This document shows, one piece after another, positions 11,001 to 19,359 of a stretch of DNA of 64,000 nucleotides. The notes beneath the pieces were generated by a model. The model saw only the letters and a list, made by a program, of their open reading frames with translations. It made no database searches and had not been told where the DNA came from. The first letter of the stretch is position 1, and every line of letters begins with the position of its first letter. This stretch comes from Rudanella sp031411995. GTDB taxonomy: Bacteria; Bacteroidota; Bacteroidia; Cytophagales; Spirosomataceae. A program made the translations under genes and the position numbers. The stretch lies in NCBI GenBank assembly GCA_031411995.1, contig JANOCD010000052.1:1-64000 (forward strand). Reading direction: 5' to 3'.

Positions 11001-13729
11001 TTGGTAAGCGAGTTGCAGACCGGAGTACCAACAGAAGCTGCCAATGCACAGGGAGCAACAGTACAAGAAGCCGGGGCTGAATAAGTAGCCACTGCCGTGC
11101 CGCAACCCACCAAACTCACCACCACCGTATGGCTGGCTCCATTAGAAGTCAAACCCGTCAGCGAATAGGCCACTGAGCTTGCCGAAGCAGCCACCGAAAC
11201 GGTCATGCTTCTGGCTCCATCTGTAATCGTGGCCGTGCCAGCAAGGGCATTCGTCAAGCTAATTGTGCCCGAAACTGTGTACTGGTTAGTCGCTGAATTA
11301 CAGGTCGTTGGCGTGGCCGTGGCCGTTAGCGAACAGGTGGCGGCTTTATAGCCTGCATCATAACTGAAATTATTTTGCCCGGCTTGCCCCAACGTGAAGC
11401 TGATAATTCCCGTACTATTGGGGTCGGTATCGATAGCCTCAGCGTTGCTACCCGTTGCCGAGTTAGCCTTGTTGCTCAGGGTGAGCGTAGTGGAGGTCAG
11501 CGGGAAAATTAGCGAATAACTGCTGCCCGATGTCAAGCCCGTTAGGCTAAAAACTGCACTGCTACTGGTGGTTCCGGTTGCGTTGGAAAAGTAATATTCG
11601 CCGTTGCTATTAGTAACGGCGGTGGTGTTAGCCGGTACGCCGGGACCACTCAGCGTAACCCGAATGCCGGCCAAAGCCGGTTCGCCTGCATCTTGCACAC
11701 CGTTGTCGTTGAGGTCATTCCAGACCCGGTTGCCAATTTGGATGGGGGGAATTTCGTTCTGAATCTCTACGTCGCCCAAACTTAGTCCTTTAGAGAACGT
11801 TCCGCTAGCCGAAGGCTGACCATTGTTGCCCGTGAAAAACACTTCAAATCCTTTGTCTTTTTTCCCCGTTGTATTGTCAAACCAACCTAAGCCGAATGAG
11901 TCGTATCGAAATGGATCATAAATTGTTGAGACCACATCGCCACTACCAAACAAGATAGCTAATCCGCCCAGAGCCGTTTCACGGTGTTGAGACAGAAAAA
12001 ATTCTTCGTAGTAAAATTCACCATTGCCCGGGCCTTCGCCGTTGGTGGCTCCGCCAGTGGCCGGTTTGGGGCTGCTTGGCCCTTCTTTACCGGCCGATTC
12101 CAACTCCCACTGGCAGTCAGACGTTTTTTTATACGCTCTCAGTAAATCACCGCCCACAATCGTTCTGTAGAGCGTGGTTACACCCGTTGTTGGCCCCAGG
12201 TTGTTCCAGCCACCCTGCACACCCATTCGGTCTATGAAGCCCAGCACCATCGAACCATCGGTATCAAACTCAATGTCCGACAGAATCGGCTGCGGGTAGG
12301 TAACGCTCTCATCGTCCAGGATCATTTTACTCCAATCATCCGTCCAGGCATACCAGCCTTTGCGTGTACTTGCCTGCGCGTTAAAGCCATTGGCTATGCC
12401 ACGCGGAAAATTGAGGGCATTGGTGAATTTAGCCGTAAAGACACCACTCGTGGGGTCTAATTCATAGACTGTAAAGTTTAGATTCGCAGTATTTTGTGAT
12501 GTGGCGGCATCACACACCACGCCGATGTAAGGCTTTCCCCGGTAGTAGTCGATACCCCACGGACGGGCTACACCCTGAGTCGCTACGCAGGGTTCAGGAA
12601 TGGCCCATGACCGGATTTTGGTAGTCCGGTTAGCGGCAGTTGGTGCCACTGGATTAGCCGCATCAGTCAGGTCAATTTCGTATAATCGCCTGTCAAACAA
12701 GTTCATGACGTATAAGTACCGGCCATCGTCCGACAAATCTAAATCGCCGAATGAGACCCGGCCAACCTGCGCCAATGCCTGCGCGTCTCTTTCTGCCGAA
12801 TTGGTATTTACGCCCAGGCCCCGTTGGGTGTTGGAGCCAACAACGGGGCTGAACGTAACAACCGACCCGGCTACACTTTGCCCGGCATACGTTCCTGTTC
12901 CACTAGTTGGAATACCAATGGCATCGAAGTTCAGGAAATTAACAACCCCCGTCAAATCGGGGAGTTGCTTCGACGGGTCTATCATATAAATACCTCCCGA
13001 CCCTAGTGGCCCAAGCCCTGTATGCCGTTTAAGCATAGCGGACGTAAAAACTCGTTTGGCTTGTTTGGAATAGGCTACCCCCCATGTTGAGCCTATCTGC
13101 CGGGTGTTGGCATAGTGTGCTGGAGCGGGTGTGGAGGGGGACGCATTGTTCGTCGGGTTATAGTCCACGCCGATAAAAGCATCCATGTCGCCCACGTTTC
13201 CGGTTCCTAAGTTGTTCCCACTGACGTAGCAAGAGGTGAATACTTTAGGATTGACTAAGGTTGGAGAGGCATACTGATGAGCGTTGGCAATACCAAAACT
13301 AACTATTGCTGGCACCGTGCTGACGAATTGAATGGAGGTTCGGCTGTTGGCCCCGACCATTGCGTCAAAATCCAGATCGTTACTAACCCCGCAAGCACTG
13401 GCCGATGCGGGTGGAATGGTAAACTCGACGCGGTAAGGAGCTGCGCCTGTGGGCGTGATGGAATAGTTGGTTGTTCCTGTCAGCGAAACAGCGGAGGTTG
13501 CCGAACCCCTCAGTGTGTTTGTGTTATCATAAACACCAACAGTGATACCACCGATGAGTGGTTCACTCGAGTCTTTGATACCGTTGCTGTTATAATCGCG
13601 GAAGACAGTTCCAGAAATGGTCTGCGCTTGTACGTAAGTCGGAAGTTGGATAGCCAACAGTGTAAGAAGCAAAAACGTCAAAGAGCCGTACAGTGCTTTC
13701 CGAGGGATAGGTAATAAATATTTTTTCAT
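8042..13729 (-). CDS. Secreted SdrD_B/DUF11 repeat surface protein (adhesin-like), 1895 aa
   Basis: Residues 1-36 form a signal peptide ending VQAQ. An SdrD_B-like domain follows (TISGTVFRDYNSNG, about 37-115), then a propeller-like region to about 640 with conserved paralogue motifs (LKRHTGLG, SDIEFDTDGSMVLG, GPGNGEFYYEEFF). A second SdrD_B domain (IQIGNRVWNDLNDNG) begins near 660. Residues about 798-1465 hold two kinds of repeat: units with CNSATN...YTV.GT and two putative-Ig units containing ISGTPTAPAGTASFTV. A third SdrD_B domain (LGDFVFEDVNLNG, near 1467), a DUF11 domain (about 1580-1690) and a cysteine-rich C-terminal module of about 200 residues complete it, ending NCACPEEICVPVSIRK. 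No standard type IX C-terminal domain was recognised. Likely exported; the role in adhesion or matrix is inferred. Confidence 0.88.
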   Translation of the reverse strand: MKKYLLPIPRKALYGSLTFLLLTLLAIQLPTYVQAQTISGTVFRDYNSNGIKDSSEPLIGGITVGVYDNTNTLRGSATSAVSLTGTTNYSITPTGAAPYRVEFTIPPASASACGVSNDLDFDAMVGANSRTSIQFVSTVPAIVSFGIANAHQYASPTLVNPKVFTSCYVSGNNLGTGNVGDMDAFIGVDYNPTNNASPSTPAPAHYANTRQIGSTWGVAYSKQAKRVFTSAMLKRHTGLGPLGSGGIYMIDPSKQLPDLTGVVNFLNFDAIGIPTSGTGTYAGQSVAGSVVTFSPVVGSNTQRGLGVNTNSAERDAQALAQVGRVSFGDLDLSDDGRYLYVMNLFDRRLYEIDLTDAANPVAPTAANRTTKIRSWAIPEPCVATQGVARPWGIDYYRGKPYIGVVCDAATSQNTANLNFTVYELDPTSGVFTAKFTNALNFPRGIANGFNAQASTRKGWYAWTDDWSKMILDDESVTYPQPILSDIEFDTDGSMVLGFIDRMGVQGGWNNLGPTTGVTTLYRTIVGGDLLRAYKKTSDCQWELESAGKEGPSSPKPATGGATNGEGPGNGEFYYEEFFLSQHRETALGGLAILFGSGDVVSTIYDPFRYDSFGLGWFDNTTGKKDKGFEVFFTGNNGQPSASGTFSKGLSLGDVEIQNEIPPIQIGNRVWNDLNDNGVQDAGEPALAGIRVTLSGPGVPANTTAVTNSNGEYYFSNATGTTSSSAVFSLTGLTSGSSYSLIFPLTSTTLTLSNKANSATGSNAEAIDTDPNSTGIISFTLGQAGQNNFSYDAGYKAATCSLTATATPTTCNSATNQYTVSGTISLTNALAGTATITDGARSMTVSVAASASSVAYSLTGLTSNGASHTVVVSLVGCGTAVATYSAPASCTVAPCALAASVGTPVCNSLTNNFTATGTVSLSNSSAGSLTITDNGTTVAVISVTVGQSSASFSLSGISNTSSHTVTVSLAGCGSAVATYSAPASCTVCSLSLTTSALASGQVGTAYSQTLTTTNGTAPLAFTVSAGSLPTGLVLNTSTGVISGTPTAPAGTASFTVKVTDSKNCSAVAPLTITTSALPVCSLTATATPGVCNSATNTYTVNGTVSATNAGANSPQTLTVSVNGTSTVVTLTGNGPVSYTLAGLPSDGLTKTVSVVSSASACGMTSVTYAAPASCTVAPSALAVVVTSPICNTATNNYTTTGTVSLSNAPAGTLTLTDNGVVVGTVSVTAGQTSASFTLTGVSGSSPASHSVVATLTNGVTVTASTTYATPASCTVCSLSLTTSVLANGQIGTAYSETLTTSGATAPLSFTVSAGSLPAGLSLNPTTGVISGTPTAPAGTASFTVTVTDSKNCSAIAPLTITTAADPVCELTATATPGVCNSATNTYTVTGTISATNAGANSPQTLTISVNGTSTVVTLTGNGPVSYTLAGFTSDGLTKTVSMVSSASACGMTSVTYAAPASCSVAPALASLGDFVFEDVNLNGIQDAGDLPISGVTVTLLQSESAVATTTTSVSGLYSFTGLTPGIPYSVSFTTPSGFTTSTSANVGDDALDSDAVNGLTGPYSLTAGENNPTVDAGFVRPVVQPSFELIKLVSAAKPQLGDVVSFTILVVNTGAASATSIVVSDTYSAGLSLVPGSVTISAGSFTPGLQGGQWAIASLPANATATLIYSTSITAEGVLYNTASTLGDEASICISVPFKVCKGTDYAIELSAPTGFSRYQWFYTAPGSATSVVVADATLNTYTATQAGEYSLLTDDGLTGLCARPSCCPVYVEEVEVPLYTAQGKNPTCVGTTPQATGQIKLLNLGVDPTQYLYQVSAGSSFSASTAVPTSPRPVPADGVVGTSLAAGTYTVRVWVLVDGQPSCTRDVTVVLVANCACPEEICVPVSIRKMKSLVP
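9341..11056 (-). repeat. About 0.85-kb tandem duplication inside the second giant gene
   Basis: Two adjacent copies, about 9341-10204 and 10205-11056, each encode the same order of repeat modules: a TNNxTxTGTVSL unit, a putative-Ig unit (CSLSLTTS...SGTPTAPAGTASFTV) and a CNSATNTYTV unit. Long DNA stretches are nearly identical, for example around 9355 and 10219 (gtcacgctggtcatgccgca). The offset of 852-864 bp is a whole number of codons, so the frame is kept. Confidence 0.8.
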
Positions 13730-14110
13730 GGCCCAGCGTTTGGGAATATATGGGTACTAACATAACAGATTCTTATTTCGACGCGCAACTATGAGTCCAT
13801 ACTATCGTATGTAAGTATATTGTCTAAGTATTGTATCCATTTTTATAAGTGTGTGACTAAATTTTTGATTAAATAAACTTCTTATAGCCAGACCTTTAAA
13901 TAGATTTTTATATAAAATAAACGAATTAGACACTTGTAGTATTTTGTATGAAAAATACTTAAATATGAGATCTTTAACTAATCAAGCTATTTAGATGAAG
14001 TTTGCACAGTTTCACAAAAACTATGCCAGTTGATGATATTCTACAACTGACAGGTTCCGACATAAGGGATATGTAGTAGAATCTGACTAAGCGACTATCA
14101 AAGATTTTGT
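13730..14110 (-). promoter_or_regulatory. Upstream region of the second giant gene
   Basis: AT-rich, no convincing gene. It carries the same leader (TTCCCAAACGCTGGGCC on the minus strand, directly before the ATG) and the same ordered blocks as the first giant gene: aaaatacttaa at 13952, tttagatgaa at 13990 and acaaaaactatgcca at about 14014-14028. The spacing between blocks differs, so conservation of the blocks rather than of the whole region is the signal. Confidence 0.5.
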
Positions 14111-14113
14111 ACA

Positions 14114-14153
14114 AAAACCGGGTTCGCTTTATCAGAAAAGCGAACCCGGTTTT
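14114..14153 (-). terminator. Strong hairpin terminator after the third giant gene
   Basis: A perfect 17-bp stem: left arm 14114-14130 (aaaaccgggttcgcttt), loop 14131-14136, right arm 14137-14153. The stem ends in A/T pairs, giving a T-run on the minus strand. It begins 21 bases beyond the stop at 14175. Confidence 0.85.
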
Positions 14154-14174
14154 GAGAGGAGATTTATTGCGCAA

Positions 14175-17100
14175 CTACCGCCGTCTTGCCACCGCTTTAG
14201 ATTTGGTAATCAACAGAGGTACGCAAATGCCTGGTTTACAGCTACAATTCGCAATCAGCGTTACGGTGGCATCGCGGAAGCAACCCCGCACATCGGTTAC
14301 CCGAACGGTGTATTGACCCGATGCGAGGGTGGTGGAAATTGGCCCATTCGCCGGAACACCCTGCGGTGCCGAAGCCGTATTGGTGTTGAACGTGGCACCC
14401 GTCGAAATGCGGTAGGTATAGCTGGTTGGGGTTGCTCCCAAACCCATCAGTGTGATTTCGCCGTTGGACTGTGTGATGTTATTCACACAAGTTGGTACTT
14501 TGGGAACCGCCCTAAAAAGGGGTATCTCGGTTTCCTCGATAATGACCGGGCAACACGATAGATCGCGGCAGGCACCGCTGACTCCTTCATCCACAATCAC
14601 CTGATATTCACCCGGTCTGGTCGCGGTGTAGCTGTTGGCGGGAGCCGCGTTGGCCGTGTTCGAGGTCACGTCAGACACGAGCGTGGTGCCATTAACCGTG
14701 GTCAGATACCATTGGTAACGAGTGAAACCGGTGGGAGCATCGAGTTGAATGGCAATGGGTGTTCCTTTGCAAACCTGAATCGGAATGCTGGTACAGACTT
14801 TGGCTTCGTCGCCCGGAATGGTGGCCGTATTATACACAAGGCCATCGCTGATAATGCTGGCCGAGAACGTCAACGTGACGGTTGTGTTGCCGGGCATGGT
14901 GGCAATGGCCCAGGTGCCGCCCTGTATGCCGGGCGTGAAACTGCCCGCCGTTAAGGTGGCTGAGTTAGGCACATACTGAACGCCCCCACTCAATGCATCC
15001 TGAACAACCACGTTGGTAGCGGGCACGCTGCTGTTGTTGGCCAGTATAACCGTATAGATCAGCACATCGCCGACCTGCGCTTTCGACAGGTTCACCTGCT
15101 TGTCGAGGTCGAGCATGGGTATCGAGGCATAAGCGGCATCGAAGGAGAAATTGTTCTCACCAGCCTGTCCCAGCGTGAAACTGACAACACCGGCTGCGTT
15201 AGGATCGGCATCGATGGCATCGGCGTTGGTGCCGGTGGCGGAGTCGGGTTTGGTGCTGAGGGTAAACACGCCCGCCGACACACTGGTAGGAAATGTCAGC
15301 GAATAACTGCCTCCGCTCGTTAGGCCGGTCAGGCTATAGGCAAAGCCGGTTGTGTTGGTACCGGTGGCATTCGAAAAATAGTATTCGCCGTTGGTTCCCG
15401 AAGTCACGGTGGTGCCGGCCGGGGGCAAGCCAGGGCCTTTCAGCACGACCAGGATACCCGCCAATGCTGGTTCGCCTGCGTCCTGAGTGCCGTTGTTATT
15501 GAGGTCGTTCCAAACCCGATTACCAATCTGGATGGGGGCGGGGTTACAGGCAATTGAAATAATGCCCAAGCCATTGGCCTTGCCCAGTGTTACGTCGCCC
15601 GCCGTGTTCGAGACATAGATCTGATAGCGTTTGTCGCTGTTGCCATTTGTGTTGTTGAACCAGCTAAACCCGCCCGAAAACACACTGATTGGGTCCATTA
15701 CGGTGGCTACCGTCTGATTGGTGCCTGGCACAACACCCATGCCGCCCTGAAACGTTTCCTGGTGAATAGCCGTGGCGTTGTCATCGGGATAATCGTCTTC
15801 GCCGTAGAATTCGCCACCGCCCGGTCCCTGTCCGTTGCCCACGCCGGAACCCGACAACGTACCCGACATCGGTGAACTCACCCGCCCATTGTTTTCCAGA
15901 TTCCATTGGGTGCCATCGAAGCGGGCACGCAAAATGTCGCCCCCTATATAACCACTGTATAAGGTTGGGTTGGCACTGTTGTCATTTGGTCGGCGTTGCT
16001 GATACCCTAACTGATGCCCGGCACGGTCCATCAGGCCAAGCACCATATCGCCATTATCGGTGAACGTGATGTCGGATAGCAGGGCCTGCGCCAAAGCCGT
16101 TCTGACCGCAAAAGCAGCCACGTTATTAGTACGAAAATCAGTGAAATTGTCGGACCAGGCATTCCACGTATTGCCCATTATGGTGTAGGTCGAATGAACG
16201 TAGCCTTTGGTGTAATTCAGGGGAATGGTGATGATTGGCGTTGGGTTAAAGGATAGCGTTGCCACATTCATTTCATAGACATACGCATTGAGGTTGGTCA
16301 GGGGCGTGTTCACATTGTTTTCTCCGGTACAAACCACGCCTACATACGCTTTTCCCCGATAAACGGTGATGCCGAAAGGGCGGGCCACCCCATCCGTACA
16401 GTTCGGGGCCGGAATAGCAATGGTCTGTAAATCAGCGGCTGTAAGGCTCGCTTTAGCCGGATTGCCAATGTTAAGTACAAGCAGTTGTTTGTTGAACAAA
16501 TCGACCACGAACAGTTTGCTCTCGTCATCGGAGAGGGCCATATCGCCCAACCCAACTTTGCCAACCAGCGAGAAAGCGGTGGGATCACTGCTCGATACGA
16601 GGCCACTGGCGGGCAGCGTTCGTGTGCCTAACGCAGTCGTTCCCAGGTTGATGCCTAATGTTTCCAGGTTCACATAGGTGGTACTGCTGGGCGAACTCGT
16701 AACAGTGGTGACGTAGATACCGCCCAGACCGAGTCGGCCTAAACCGGAGTGCCGTTTCAGGAAGGCCGACGAGAATAACTTTTGAGACGACCGCTGGTAA
16801 ACAGATCCCCAAACGCTGCCTACCTGCGACATGGAGGCCAGTCCAGTAGGCGTGGGGGTAGCGTTGATGGCTGTGTAGGGGATGCTGACAATGGCTTTTT
16901 CGTTGGCCACCGTGCTGCCCGTTGCCAGCGGATCGCCACTCACAAAACAGGGAACAAGGAGCGGTGGGCTGGATTGGCAATAATCGCGGGGGTAGTTGAC
17001 TCCGAAACTGGCGGTAGCGGGTGCCGAGGCCACAAACTGGACGGATGTTTTGGAACTACTGCCCGCTGCCCCGCTGTAAAACGAATTCAAACTGGCCGGA

Positions 17101-17420
17101 ATCGTAAATTCAACCCGATAAGGACCTGCCGCCGACGGCGTAATGGTGTATGAACCCGTTGCGCTGGACAGTTGAACCGAACCATTGGTAACGTTGGCCC
17201 CGGCCGCGTTAAAAACACGAACTTCAACCCCCGCCAAACCGGGTTCGCCATAGGCAAAAGTGCCCGATGTGGGGATGGCTGTATGAACGCCATCGGCGTT
17301 GAAATCGCGGAAAACGGTTCCGGTAATGGTCTGAGCAAAACTGGTGCCGGTTAACCCGATCAGAAGCAGGGCAACGAACCAGGAGTTATGGGATCTCAAT
17401 AGGCGGCAGACGTAGTTCAT
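14175..17420 (-). CDS. Secreted SdrD_B/DUF11 surface protein, short paralogue without repeat array (1081 aa)
   Basis: Third and shortest of the tandem paralogues. A signal peptide (about residues 1-30, ending SFAQ) is followed by an SdrD_B-like domain (TITGTVFRDFNADG), the shared propeller-like region with LKRHSGLGRLGLGGIY, LFVVDLFNKQLLVL, YRGKAYVGVVCTG and GPGGGEFYGED, and an SdrD_B domain near 628 (IQIGNRVWNDLNNNG). That domain runs straight into a DUF11 domain (about 768-876), with none of the repeats seen in the other two. The C-terminal module is cysteine-rich and matches the second paralogue (SCCPVIIEE..., ending NCSCKPGICVPLLITKSK). It probably shows the basic architecture from which the longer two are elaborated; that direction of change is inference. 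Confidence 0.88.
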   Translation of the reverse strand: MNYVCRLLRSHNSWFVALLLIGLTGTSFAQTITGTVFRDFNADGVHTAIPTSGTFAYGEPGLAGVEVRVFNAAGANVTNGSVQLSSATGSYTITPSAAGPYRVEFTIPASLNSFYSGAAGSSSKTSVQFVASAPATASFGVNYPRDYCQSSPPLLVPCFVSGDPLATGSTVANEKAIVSIPYTAINATPTPTGLASMSQVGSVWGSVYQRSSQKLFSSAFLKRHSGLGRLGLGGIYVTTVTSSPSSTTYVNLETLGINLGTTALGTRTLPASGLVSSSDPTAFSLVGKVGLGDMALSDDESKLFVVDLFNKQLLVLNIGNPAKASLTAADLQTIAIPAPNCTDGVARPFGITVYRGKAYVGVVCTGENNVNTPLTNLNAYVYEMNVATLSFNPTPIITIPLNYTKGYVHSTYTIMGNTWNAWSDNFTDFRTNNVAAFAVRTALAQALLSDITFTDNGDMVLGLMDRAGHQLGYQQRRPNDNSANPTLYSGYIGGDILRARFDGTQWNLENNGRVSSPMSGTLSGSGVGNGQGPGGGEFYGEDDYPDDNATAIHQETFQGGMGVVPGTNQTVATVMDPISVFSGGFSWFNNTNGNSDKRYQIYVSNTAGDVTLGKANGLGIISIACNPAPIQIGNRVWNDLNNNGTQDAGEPALAGILVVLKGPGLPPAGTTVTSGTNGEYYFSNATGTNTTGFAYSLTGLTSGGSYSLTFPTSVSAGVFTLSTKPDSATGTNADAIDADPNAAGVVSFTLGQAGENNFSFDAAYASIPMLDLDKQVNLSKAQVGDVLIYTVILANNSSVPATNVVVQDALSGGVQYVPNSATLTAGSFTPGIQGGTWAIATMPGNTTVTLTFSASIISDGLVYNTATIPGDEAKVCTSIPIQVCKGTPIAIQLDAPTGFTRYQWYLTTVNGTTLVSDVTSNTANAAPANSYTATRPGEYQVIVDEGVSGACRDLSCCPVIIEETEIPLFRAVPKVPTCVNNITQSNGEITLMGLGATPTSYTYRISTGATFNTNTASAPQGVPANGPISTTLASGQYTVRVTDVRGCFRDATVTLIANCSCKPGICVPLLITKSKAVARRR

Positions 17421-17536
17421 CGGAAAATCGATATAGGGTAGATAACCTATTTCGCCTTCCCCACAACCTTTATGCCAGAAACTAAGGTTTATTCATGTGA
17501 TGAATGTAAGATTTTGACTGTCAGGGCAATAGCCCA

Positions 17537-17569
17537 CAAAAATATTTTTTGAGTCAGGCTCATTCCAAA
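17537..17569 (-). promoter_or_regulatory. Bacteroidota-type promoter for the third giant gene
   Basis: On the minus strand TTTG (17569-17566) and TATTTTTG (17544-17537) are separated by 21 bases, matching the -33 TTTG and -7 TAnnTTTG pattern. It overlaps the end of the DUF3179 gene and lies about 117 bases upstream of the ATG at 17420. Confidence 0.55.
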
Positions 17570-18762
17570 TGAAAAGAACGCCATGAATGCAAAAACTCCT
17601 GGTAAGCCTGCATGATGGTTAGTTGCTGCCCGGCTAGCTTTCCGGCTGTTGCGAGGCCGGTCCGGTTCCACATACTGCCCGTTTCCCGATCTGTAAACTG
17701 TCCATTCATAACCGGAGAAAAAGTGAGCGTTTGATTACCCGCCACCCGGCTGAACACCCGGAAACTCAGGTTATCGTGGGCCAGTGTCAGCACAACGGGT
17801 TGCTGGCCAACCGCACTGTTGATGACTCGTTTCTTCACCAGTTCGTTCCAGTCGAATGCTTTGGAAGAGCCACCTGCCACCACGCCCACAACCCAAGATT
17901 TGGGCTGTCCCGAAGCCGAATCGCGACCGGTAAGTTTGCCGCGTCGAACCCCCAGGTCGTAGGTTTCGAGGCTGTCGGTTTCTTTTTTGAAGGCGGGGTC
18001 GGGTTGCATCACCAGCGTGTTGGAGTGTTCGGCGGCCCACTCGGCAAGGGTCATGTGTTGAGCCGGTATTTCACCCAAAACCTCGCCCCGACGTGGGCCA
18101 ATGATGGCTTCGCCCGTTGCCTGTCGCCACCAGCTACCCGTGCGCTCGTCCTCGAATAGGGCGTTGAAATGATCCATGCCCACCAGTCGGAAGGTCTCGG
18201 GTTGGCCGTTAATGACCGGATCGAACACGCGACCCGTCCGGCAAACGGTGCAATAGGTCACCATAATGGGTTTGCCACCGACCGTGTCCCGTACCTGATG
18301 GTGATATCCAATCAGTTGAAGCGGATAGGCCCGCGCTTCGCCATTTTCTACTACGCCCAACACCAGTTTGTCCGTCGGAATTTTGTTCTGGCTCATCGAC
18401 ACCATGCGTTTGGCGGTTGGTTGCAAAAACATGCGGTCAGCCATCATTTCCAGGTTCACCATGTATAATACTGCTCCGTAGACCACCAGCAAACCGCCAA
18501 CCAGCGGGCGTTGCCAGGGCCGGGTGGGTTTGGTCAGAATCTTAAAAACTGGCTGTATCAGCAATAGCAACGCGATGGCCCGCATCCAGGGTGTGTATTC
18601 GTGCAGCCAATAGGCCATGGCCACCCGACCGAGCGCGGCCCGATTCAAACCGGCCGCATCGTCGAGCTGACTGCCGGGAAAAGGCATAATAAAATAGACG
18701 CGGGCCGCTTCGAGCAGAATAAGCAGGAGCAAGCCAATCAGGGGCCAACGGAGGGGTTTCAT
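17560..18762 (-). CDS. DUF3179 domain membrane protein (400 aa)
   Basis: The N-terminal 110 or so residues hold about three hydrophobic segments (around 6-26, 52-68 and 86-106). The rest matches the DUF3179 family: GYHHQVRDTVGGKPIMVTYC, a CTVCRTGR motif with a CxxC pair, FDPVINGQPETFRLVG, and TGSWWRQATGEAI. The family's biochemical role is not established as far as I know; the paired cysteines could bind a metal or be redox active. It is the last gene of the nine-gene minus-strand run, 41 bases after the second AhpD-like gene, so it may serve the same process. Confidence 0.85.
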   Translation of the reverse strand: MKPLRWPLIGLLLLILLEAARVYFIMPFPGSQLDDAAGLNRAALGRVAMAYWLHEYTPWMRAIALLLLIQPVFKILTKPTRPWQRPLVGGLLVVYGAVLYMVNLEMMADRMFLQPTAKRMVSMSQNKIPTDKLVLGVVENGEARAYPLQLIGYHHQVRDTVGGKPIMVTYCTVCRTGRVFDPVINGQPETFRLVGMDHFNALFEDERTGSWWRQATGEAIIGPRRGEVLGEIPAQHMTLAEWAAEHSNTLVMQPDPAFKKETDSLETYDLGVRRGKLTGRDSASGQPKSWVVGVVAGGSSKAFDWNELVKKRVINSAVGQQPVVLTLAHDNLSFRVFSRVAGNQTLTFSPVMNGQFTDRETGSMWNRTGLATAGKLAGQQLTIMQAYQEFLHSWRSFHLE

Positions 18763-18803
18763 GCGGGATTTGACTGATTTTCAGGATTGATAGTTTGCAT
18801 GAG

Positions 18804-19355
18804 CTACGGTTTGGGCAATGCATAACCCACCGTCCCCATGCGTTCGCCCATCGCTTCGTAGGCCACCGGGTCAGTGGGGGTGAGGGTTGACAGCCCGTCC
18901 ACGTAGCGATTATACATAGCAAACGATGCAGCAATTAGTACTGTGTCGTGAATGTCGCCATCGGTGGCTCCTTCAGCGCGAGCTGCCGAAACCACCTCAT
19001 AATCAACCGTGCGTGCATCGTTGGTGACCCGTTTGGCAATCATCAGCAATGCCCGCAAAAGTCCCGAAATGGGTGCAGTGTCGGGGTTAGCCAAGGTCTG
19101 ATCGACCACCTCGCGGGCATCGCCAAACAGATAACGCGACGCAGCCGCATGGCTGTTCATGCAAAAATCTGTGCAGTTCAGGCTTGATACATAGGCTGCG
19201 ATCAGTTCGCGTTCGGCATCGGTCAGGTTGCTGTCGGGAGACCCGGCCCGCAACAGAGTCTGAGCCAATTCGTAAAGGGGTTTACCCGTATCGGGGCGGT
19301 AGAGGACAAGGCTCCGAATGCCGGGCACGTTGTCGGGGAGGGTGATATGAGGCAT
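18804..19355 (-). CDS. Carboxymuconolactone decarboxylase / AhpD-like protein (183 aa), copy 2
   Basis: Start chosen at the ATG at 19355 (MPHITLPDNVPGIRSL), because the paralogue at 23963 starts with the same motif and anything upstream would lie inside the MFS gene. The family fold is an all-helical AhpD-like domain; the active-site region reads SSLNCTDFCMNSHAA, with two cysteines three residues apart and a following histidine, near residues 65-75. Many family members are alkylhydroperoxidases or decarboxylases; the substrate here is unknown. It lies four bases after the MFS gene, so the two are almost certainly co-transcribed. Confidence 0.8.
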   Translation of the reverse strand: MPHITLPDNVPGIRSLVLYRPDTGKPLYELAQTLLRAGSPDSNLTDAERELIAAYVSSLNCTDFCMNSHAAASRYLFGDAREVVDQTLANPDTAPISGLLRALLMIAKRVTNDARTVDYEVVSAARAEGATDGDIHDTVLIAASFAMYNRYVDGLSTLTPTDPVAYEAMGERMGTVGYALPKP

Positions 19356-19359
19356 GATT

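Noticed and set aside
1..17420. Classical type IX secretion C-terminal domain
   Set aside because: The two complete giants end in a different cysteine-rich sequence; no match to the usual CTD pattern was seen, and the third is cut by the window edge.
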